Shown: in pieces, positions 57,801 through 64,000 of the stretch
Layout of the letters: each line of letters begins with the position of its first letter
Position numbering within the stretch: position 1 is the stretch's first letter
From: Mytilus edulis
Taxonomy: Eukaryota > Mollusca > Bivalvia > Mytilida > Mytilidae
Length of the DNA stretch: 64,000 bases
Assembly (NCBI RefSeq): GCF_963676685.1
Contig: NC_092346.1
Span: forward strand, 79,995,821-80,059,820
Direction: 5' to 3'
The notes under the pieces: model-generated
The model's database searches: none
What the model saw: only the letters and a program-made list of their open reading frames with translations
What the model was told of the DNA's origin: nothing
Translations under genes and position numbers: made by a program

Positions 57801-58620
57801 TTAGACCCTTGCAAAAAAAAGGCAAACACATTCAATTTTCTAGACCGAAAATCAATCTGAAATAAAGTTTTTCATACTTTATTTTTCTTGAACTCAAAGG
57901 ACTCTTACCAGTGATGCATTTTAATGGTTTTCTTATAGGTTGTCTAGGGGTAAACAAATTAATTTTGCGGACCAAATATTTTTACTGGCCATGGCCATAT
58001 TGATGGTGGTTAATCGTCTCGGTGGGGTTTATGTCGATAATATTTTTGTCAAAACTATTCATAACTTCATGAAAAAGTACATATTTCCATAATGCAAAAT
58101 AAAAAAAATATATGTGTATTTCCTATTTCCATACCTACCCTAATATAGAAATAGTCTTCCTTCAAGTTTTTTGGTAATTTGGCACTATAATAAAGCACTG
58201 TTACAGTCATAATTTCTCTCTCATAGACTCGATGTAAAAAAAAACATGGTAAAAACTCTCATAGTCATATTAAAGTATGTCTGTCTTGGAGGCTCATCGC
58301 TACCATAGGCGGATCCAGCCCCCCTCCATTTTCGTGTGAAGAAAATTGGTTTATTATACAGACTGAGGTAAACACTAAAAGATGACTTTAGCGGGTCCCT
58401 TTGTTATGACAGTCAGTGCCCCCCCTCCAAATCCCATTTATAGAAAGTTCTGGAATCAACATTGGCTACCACAAACGGATCGAAGTGCATCGGCCTCCCC
58501 GACAACATGGGAGAATCTGGCGACTGACATTAATCATCGTTGCCTAACCATTTAAGCCTGTAATTTTCCCTCTGGAAATAATCAGAATTATATTATCCGG
58601 CTGGAGTATCAAGTCACTGA
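57801..58620. other. Spacer between direct repeats A
   Basis: AT-rich sequence with C-rich patches (AGCCCCCCTCCATTTTC near 58317, CAGTGCCCCCCCTCC near 58414) of a kind often seen in bivalve repeats. No gene. Confidence 0.4.
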
Positions 58621-58624
58621 AATG

Positions 58625-58730
58625 CGTCCGAGATTGCTCGGACTTCAAACAGCTGTTTTGCAAGACAAGCTAGGCCCATGAGCGTAGGACATCAGAGTAA
58701 TCTCGGACGGGCACAAGTCAAATCGTCTCC
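58625..58730 (+). repeat. Direct repeat A, copy 2
   Basis: Shares GACTTCAAACAGCTGTTTTG, CAAGACAAGCTAGGCCCATG and AATCTCGGACGGGCACAAGT with copy 1 at 57693-57800. The ~900-bp spacing could mark a duplication or the two ends of an insertion. Confidence 0.85.
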
Positions 58731-59440
58731 TTTAGAAAAATTCGAATTCTGATAATATATATATGAAAAGATATACAGTTGTCGAGTTGAGTAGAATATT
58801 CCTTATGAATGGCTAAATCTGAGAAATCTCGGACTGCGAAGTGCATGTAAAATATAAGCAAATCTTCTTTGTCTTACCTGTATGAGTAGCGTTCTATTGC
58901 GTATATGTTTCTGTTATATCAAAATGATAATAAATTGCGGCATACTGGCCAAAGAAGTGTTTTTCGTCCTTCCCCTTGCAACCATGTCCACTTCGCCGAT
59001 TTTAAACATTCTTTTTACATGACGTCATGCGGGTGGGATTTGCCGCAATAAGCGTAGAAAAATAGTGCAAGCGCTTTCAGTATTAAACAAAAGAAAAACT
59101 AACAAATAAGAGAATATTAAAAGGGTTACCTGTTTTTATTACTTTTCAAAAAATATTTACATCGGTATAAGTGATTTTTGAGATTTGATTTCTTATCATG
59201 TTTACTGTCTCTGCATGAATCTCTACGCATGATGGTAAAACACCTCTTACGTCATAATATCCCTGACGTCATTAGATTAAGTGTGGGGAGGAAAACAACA
59301 AACGGATTTTTGTTGTTTTATTTTTTGCATTACACAAAATTATGCAATGGAGTACATCTATAGAAATTCGGCCAACAGTATATCAAACAGAACTTGTAGG
59401 ATTACTGCAATCGGATATTTTGCGATGTCTGCACTCCTAC
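58731..59440. other. Intergenic, no gene seen
   Basis: No recognised frame or repeat. Short open frames at 59178-59514 run into the minisatellite that follows and are not credible. Confidence 0.45.
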
Positions 59441-59447
59441 AGTTTTG

Positions 59448-59662
59448 GATGCCAGCATCCAGCTTTTTCGGGATGCCAGCATCTCAATATAACGGGATGC
59501 CAGCATCCCAATAAAACGAGATGCCAGCATCTCAATAAAACGGGATGCCAGCATCCCAATATGACTGGATGCCACCATCTTAATAAAACGGGATGCCAGC
59601 ATCCCAATATGACTGAATGCCAGCATTTCAATATATATAGGAAATCCAGCATCCCCAAAAAA
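59448..59662 (-). repeat. Minisatellite, 24-bp unit GGATGCCAGCATCC..., ~9 copies
   Basis: Units read GGGATGCCAGCATCCCAATA with AAACG or TGACT spacers. The dyad GGATGC-CA-GCATCC is the reverse complement of the core at 54422-54802. Beyond the array, isolated GCATC/GATGC motifs continue to about 59905 at irregular spacing. Confidence 0.9.
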
Positions 59663-59944
59663 TAAAAAAATATTTAAAAAAAAATATATGCAAAACTAGC
59701 ATCCTAGTAAAAGTAAGATGCTCCAGTACATTATTATTTTAACAACAGCATCTACATCAAATATTAATGCTGGAAGCATATAAAATCAAACAGACAGCAT
59801 ATGTACTATAAAAAGATGCTACCTTATACAAAATATGAAAGCAATTAAAAAATTGAGAAATACTTCGACAAATTATTCAAAATTAGCATCTTTTCATTGA
59901 CAGATGCTATTTCCTAGTTATTTCACGGAATGTATGAAAAAAAC

Positions 59945-59990
59945 TGTACATGAGAATTTGAAATTTTAGTTGAGAACGCATTAAGTTGAC
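59945..59990. repeat. Inverted-repeat end, right copy (mate 53950-53995)
   Basis: CATGAGAATTTGAAATTTTA followed by GTTGAGAACGCATTAAG is the inverted counterpart of the sequence at 53950-53995. Together with the GATGC arrays facing inwards, this makes 53.95-59.98 kb an inverted pair of one repeat family. Confidence 0.6.
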
Positions 59991-60984
59991 AAATGCGTTT
60001 GGAAAACTACACTTTCCCTTGGCATTGCATTCTTTTATGTTGACATTGGAAAATGTCCTAGAGGGAACGCTGTCATCTGTTTTCAATAGAAACTGCAATG
60101 CAACTTCGTGATAAGAACAAGCCATCTTCCAAGTAGAATATTTCATAATACAAACTCGGCACATGACATACTCGGCCTTTTATATCGGAAGTACAAACCC
60201 GGTGCTCATTTTAATTCCCATTTACAAATGTAAGAGTTACTAAAGTCTACAAGTATTCTTTTATTTATAATGACAGTGGCTATTTCGTTTAGAAATCTGA
60301 ACTTTAATTGTTCAATGCATATATGCATGTAAGATTAGAATGTGACTGCTTTTAGTAGGAACTTTCACTGACTACATTTCATGTTTTAATAAGATTTCAA
60401 ATATCACAGCAAATGGAAGCTCAGTTTGCATCTGAGTTAACTATATGAAGCATCCTTCCAGTCAGCTATGAGGTAGTTTTGAAAACTAATTCTGTGTTTG
60501 GCATTATGTGTGTGTATGTGTTGTTTTGTTTCAATGTAATAAATATATTGTACATTGTTTTATGTCGAGGGATGTTGCCCAATACAATCAAATTTATTTG
60601 AAAAAAATACTGTTTAAACTGGATGCGCAATATTTAAATTTTTATTTTTTATTTCAAATTTCGTATTTTCACTGATATTTGTTTTATCAAATTATATGTA
60701 TCTCAAATAGTGTTACTGTTATCTAATTCACTCTATGATATATTTAGTAATAGTTTCGATTTCTTCTAAGTTTACAATGCACATTTTCGTGGTACATTTC
60801 TAATTGAATATTAAAAACATAAATTCAATGTATTGCAGGTACTTGTAAAATAGCCGTTGTTGATAATTTTGCCGGCTTTAATTAAGATATTTTTAATCAG
60901 AGCCAGCTATAAATAGCATATATTCTATAGAGAAATATGCAGTAGACTTCTGAAAGAAACTCGATCGTTATAATCCGTCTCATT
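59991..60984. other. Intergenic, no gene seen
   Basis: An 85-codon frame on the minus strand (59907-60164) overlaps the repeat end and shows no domain. The rest is AT-rich and featureless. Confidence 0.45.
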
Positions 60985-61288
60985 TTCATATACATGTAAT
61001 ATGCACCCACCATACCATATAGCACCGTCCCTATGTGCCTCTTGCAGTTCAGCTAGATATATTTAGCCTACTCACAGTATTCTTTTTTGTTACTTTCCAG
61101 AGGTGTGCCTGAGACAAAGGTTTTATATATATATACTAATATGTGATAACTGTTGTTTCTTATTTGTGTTTGTAACTTGTGTTGTTTATTATATTTGTAA
61201 AAGAATATTATATTACAATGATATTATATTATGCTCCTTGTGAGCCCATTTTATGGAAATAAAGCATCTTCTTCTTCTTCTTCTTCTA
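60985..61288 (+). repeat. Probable LINE 3' end with (CTT)n tail
   Basis: TATGCTCCTTGTGAGCCCAT, ATGGAAATAAAGCATCTTC and then six CTT units (61268-61286) look like the 3' untranslated end of a non-LTR retrotransposon with a microsatellite tail. Coding sequence is absent, so it would be a strongly 5'-truncated copy. The left limit is uncertain. Confidence 0.45.
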
Positions 61289-61389
61289 CATGACACAGCG
61301 TCGCCTTGTCCGAGTCGGACTACCAATGTTGTACCACTTGTGTATTCCCTATTCAATTTTGTCACTTGACTTGTTTGACTTTTTAACTA

Positions 61390-61830
61390 TTTTGATCTGA
61401 GCGTGACTGATGAGTCTGCTGTAGACGAAACGTGCGTCTAGCCTAGCTGGTATCTTGATAACAACCTACACAACTAGGTCGATGCCAATGCTGGTGGAAG
61501 TTTCGTCCCCGAGGGTATCACCAGCCCAGTATTTAGCACCTCAGTGTTGTCATGAATATCAATTATATGGTATTTTTTTTTATAAAATTACTATTTGCAA
61601 AAGTACAAATAATTTGAAATACTAAGGATTTTCTTATCCCAGCCATAAATTATCTAAGTCGTATTTGGCACAACTTTTTTGGAAGTTTGGGACCTCAGTG
61701 CTCTTCATCTTTGTACTTGTTTGGCTTTCTCACTCACTATTTTTATTAGAGTGTCACTGCATAAAGTCTTATGTAGACGAAACCTGCGTCTGGCGTATTA
61801 AATAACAAGCCTGGTACCTTTGAAAATTAA
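61390..61830 (-). repeat. GCCAGACGCGCGTTTCG repeat, two diverged copies, reverse
   Basis: CTGATGAGTCTGCTGTAGAC, GAAACGTGCGTCTAGCC and CGAGGGTATCACCAGCCCAG are the reverse of blocks at 12167-12860. A second copy follows with TATGTAGACGAAACCTGCGT and CTGGCGTATTAAATAACA. Both are more diverged than the copies at 12 kb. Confidence 0.75.
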
Positions 61831-63004
61831 TTAATCATCTAGATATATTTTTTCATAAAAATACGTTATACATCAGTGTTAACAACTTTTTTTGTGGAGT
61901 GCATGCATATTTTATGATACCACTTTTGTTGTAAATCATGGGAAATGTAAACATAATTTGTTTTGTTTATTTTTACTCTTTACATCATGAAAGGGAATTT
62001 ATTTTAGAACGCACATTTTGCTAATTATAATTTAAAGGGAAGTGGAAATTCGTGTTTTTAATAATTCGTCCGAAAACGGAAACCATTTTTGATTATTTGT
62101 CTTATTTATAGTATTTCATCGAATAGGGAGATTTAACAGAACACAAGTTAAATTGAGGTTACTGTAGCACCATTACTTATCATTTAATAAAAGAGCATTC
62201 TTTAACAAAATTAATATGTCCTTTTTCCCTAAAAATTCATCTAAGAAAAGCGCATACCAAATGATTTTAGTCAAATTACCATATCAAAGTATTGTCATTA
62301 ATTTGATTTACGTAATTTCATCAAACTTTTGTTTACCTATAAGCATCAGTGTCAAGTATCACCCTGTGTTACTGAATCTTTTTAAATGGAGGATGCAAAC
62401 AGTAATAGTAGATTCTTTTTAAGCACTATTGGTTGTTAATTATTTAATAGATTTTATTAAACTTAATAAGGAAATTTGAAGTACAATATACTATGGAAGA
62501 GAATACAGAAGAAGAAGGCACCTTAACTAAAATTAACACGTATTTGAGACAGCGATGAAAAGTAAAATATTCAAAATATCCATGCAACTTTTTGTTGCCT
62601 GACATGATTAATTCTCATGTTCTAGTGGAAATAAATATTACATAAAAACCAAAACAAAACTTATTTGAATACTAAACTTAATTAAAAAAAAACAACAACA
62701 AAAACCCGTTAAGGTAGTATGGAAGTATACATTTTCAATATTTAAAATCCCGGCTAGCTTCGCGTTTTAAATTTAAAATTTGAATTATCTTGAGTGGAAA
62801 AGTATCGTATCACAGTCGATGCAGTGGAAGAGTCTATATATCAAATATCCCTATTTCCAGATTTATTGTCATCTGTTTTTTTTCAAATTAAATAAACTTT
62901 GCAATATCAAATGGGAGAAAATTCATTTTCCATGATAGGTTGTTTTCTTACAAAATAAAAGCATATGACGACGGAATCAAATGATTCGACTGTAAGCCAA
63001 TAGA
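61831..63004. other. Intergenic, no gene seen
   Basis: AT-rich sequence. A 68-codon frame at 62216-62422 has no recognisable feature. Nothing else supported. Confidence 0.45.
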
Positions 63005-63530
63005 GCTTGGTTCACACTGCCGATCAGACCAACTCGATCAATCTCGATCAAGACAAATTAAGCGACCGGAAGATTGGTCTGATCCAATCGACAAGAATGT
63101 TCGGGGTGGTCTACCTCGGTCGCCATCGATCTGTCTTTCTACCCGAGAGATTTTGACATGTCAAAAACATTCGAGTAGGAATCGAGAAGCTAGTCACTCG
63201 AGAAGAGATTGAGAATTCGTCGACTAGCGGTCGAACTGATCGGGAAAGGATCGTGTAGAGATCGAGTTTGGTTGGGATACAAATAGTTTACCGATCAGTA
63301 CTCGATCATTTAGATCTTTGCTCAACTAATAGCCGATCATTTCCCGATCAACGCCAACCTAATCGATATGTGGTCCAGATTAACTTGACCAATGCCCGAT
63401 CGCTTCATGGTCACTGCGACTTTTATATGTTTTTAATCCCAGACCAACTAGACCAATACCCGATCTCTACGCGACCACATTCGTCCACTCTTCGATCTCT
63501 AATCGGCCATACTCGAGTATACATGACTGC
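63005..63530. repeat. GATC-dense, GC-richer block
   Basis: At least 16 GATC sites fall in about 520 bases, where about two would be expected by chance. Most are in CGATC context (CTCGATCAAG, CCCGATCTC, AACTGATCGGG). The block starts after GAGCTTGGTTCACACTGCCG, a phrase I recall from bivalve repeats. It looks like a decayed tandem repeat of CGATCnnn words. The 102-codon frame across it is a by-product. Confidence 0.6.
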
Positions 63531-63679
63531 TACACGATTCTTTAAAAATGTGTGCAGCTCTGATAAACTCTCATAACTTTGCTTCTGCAAAAAATATATT
63601 GTCACTATTCATTTCTAACTGTACACAAATCCCTCCGTGTACAGTACGCGTCCGTACATTTGCAAGGAGGTGTAAAATT

Positions 63680-63905
63680 TAAGAAGAGAGACAAAAGAAA
63701 CAATAAAATTCAAAGGTCGCAAACAAACCTTCACAGCCATAGCGAAAAACGATAGCCGACAAGAAAACAAACAGCAGTCTACATAGCACAACATAGAAAA
63801 CTAAAAACTTAGCAACACGAAACCCAATAAAACCTGGGATGATCTTATATGTTCCGGAAGGGAAGTAGATCCTGCATTTTGGCCCCAACAGATTTTTCAA
63901 ATATG
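63680..63905 (-). repeat. Interspersed repeat, long copy of the 655 family
   Basis: AAGAAGAGAGACAAAAG, TAGCACAACATAGAAAACTA, AGCAACACGAAACCCAATAA, CCTGGGATGATCTTATATG and TTCCGGAAGGGAAGTAGATC are in family order. An 84-codon frame on the minus strand is a by-product. Confidence 0.7.
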
Positions 63906-64000
63906 GAAGTAATTGTGCATTAAAATTCTTCATTAGACAGCTGATGAATTATTTAACCTCAATATAATATTTACCTTTTAAATGGGCTATTTGTGTATGA
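63906..64000. other. Window end, nothing recognised
   Basis: Short AT-rich remainder with no feature. Confidence 0.4.

Overview
This is a 64 kb piece of an AT-rich animal genome, most likely a marine bivalve and probably a mussel (Mytilus). The reasons are: genes split by GT...AG introns of about 0.4-3.5 kb; a metazoan SAMD8 gene; transposase families common in molluscs; and many interspersed repeats that I recall as typical of Mytilus, such as tracts ending in CAATCATACCACATC and the GCCAGACGCGCGTTTCG repeat. The species call rests on memory of repeats and cannot be verified here.

Only one ordinary host gene is complete. SAMD8 (sphingomyelin-synthase-related protein, 26955-31065, plus strand) can be spliced from four exons into a 410-residue protein with an N-terminal SAM domain and an intact His/His/Asp active site. 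A second, uncharacterised gene (50151-53968, minus) is read as three exons. It has a CPAC motif and an HADYWHGLSDILIG block; its 5' end is not resolved.

The other coding sequences come from mobile elements. At 3406-6610 (minus) lies a two-exon transposase-like gene with DFSENY and DGCAAQYK blocks, broken by four frameshifts and one stop. At 8225-8985 (minus) lies the decayed 3' end of a non-LTR retrotransposon. At 38443-45274 lies a PIF/Harbinger element: an intact three-exon HARBI1-type transposase (minus, 40261-45088), a convergent partial gene of the companion accessory type (plus, 38443-39717) and a candidate right terminus near 45274.

Most of the rest is non-coding transposons and repeats. 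Elements with paired inverted ends lie at 19463-21099 (8-bp target duplication), 21774-25438 (arms over 800 bp, 6-bp duplication), 42060-44425 with another nested at 42353-44080, and 45915-47927 (5-bp duplication). There are also hairpins, foldback sequences, tandem arrays (80-bp at 15097, 42-bp at 33851, 24-bp at 54422 and 59448), tRNA-derived SINEs, and scattered copies of the bivalve interspersed repeats. No rRNA, confident tRNA gene or CRISPR array was seen.

The window is therefore a repeat-dense intergenic landscape around one lipid-enzyme gene and one lineage-type orphan gene. The Harbinger transposase and its accessory gene are the only pair that would be expected to work together.
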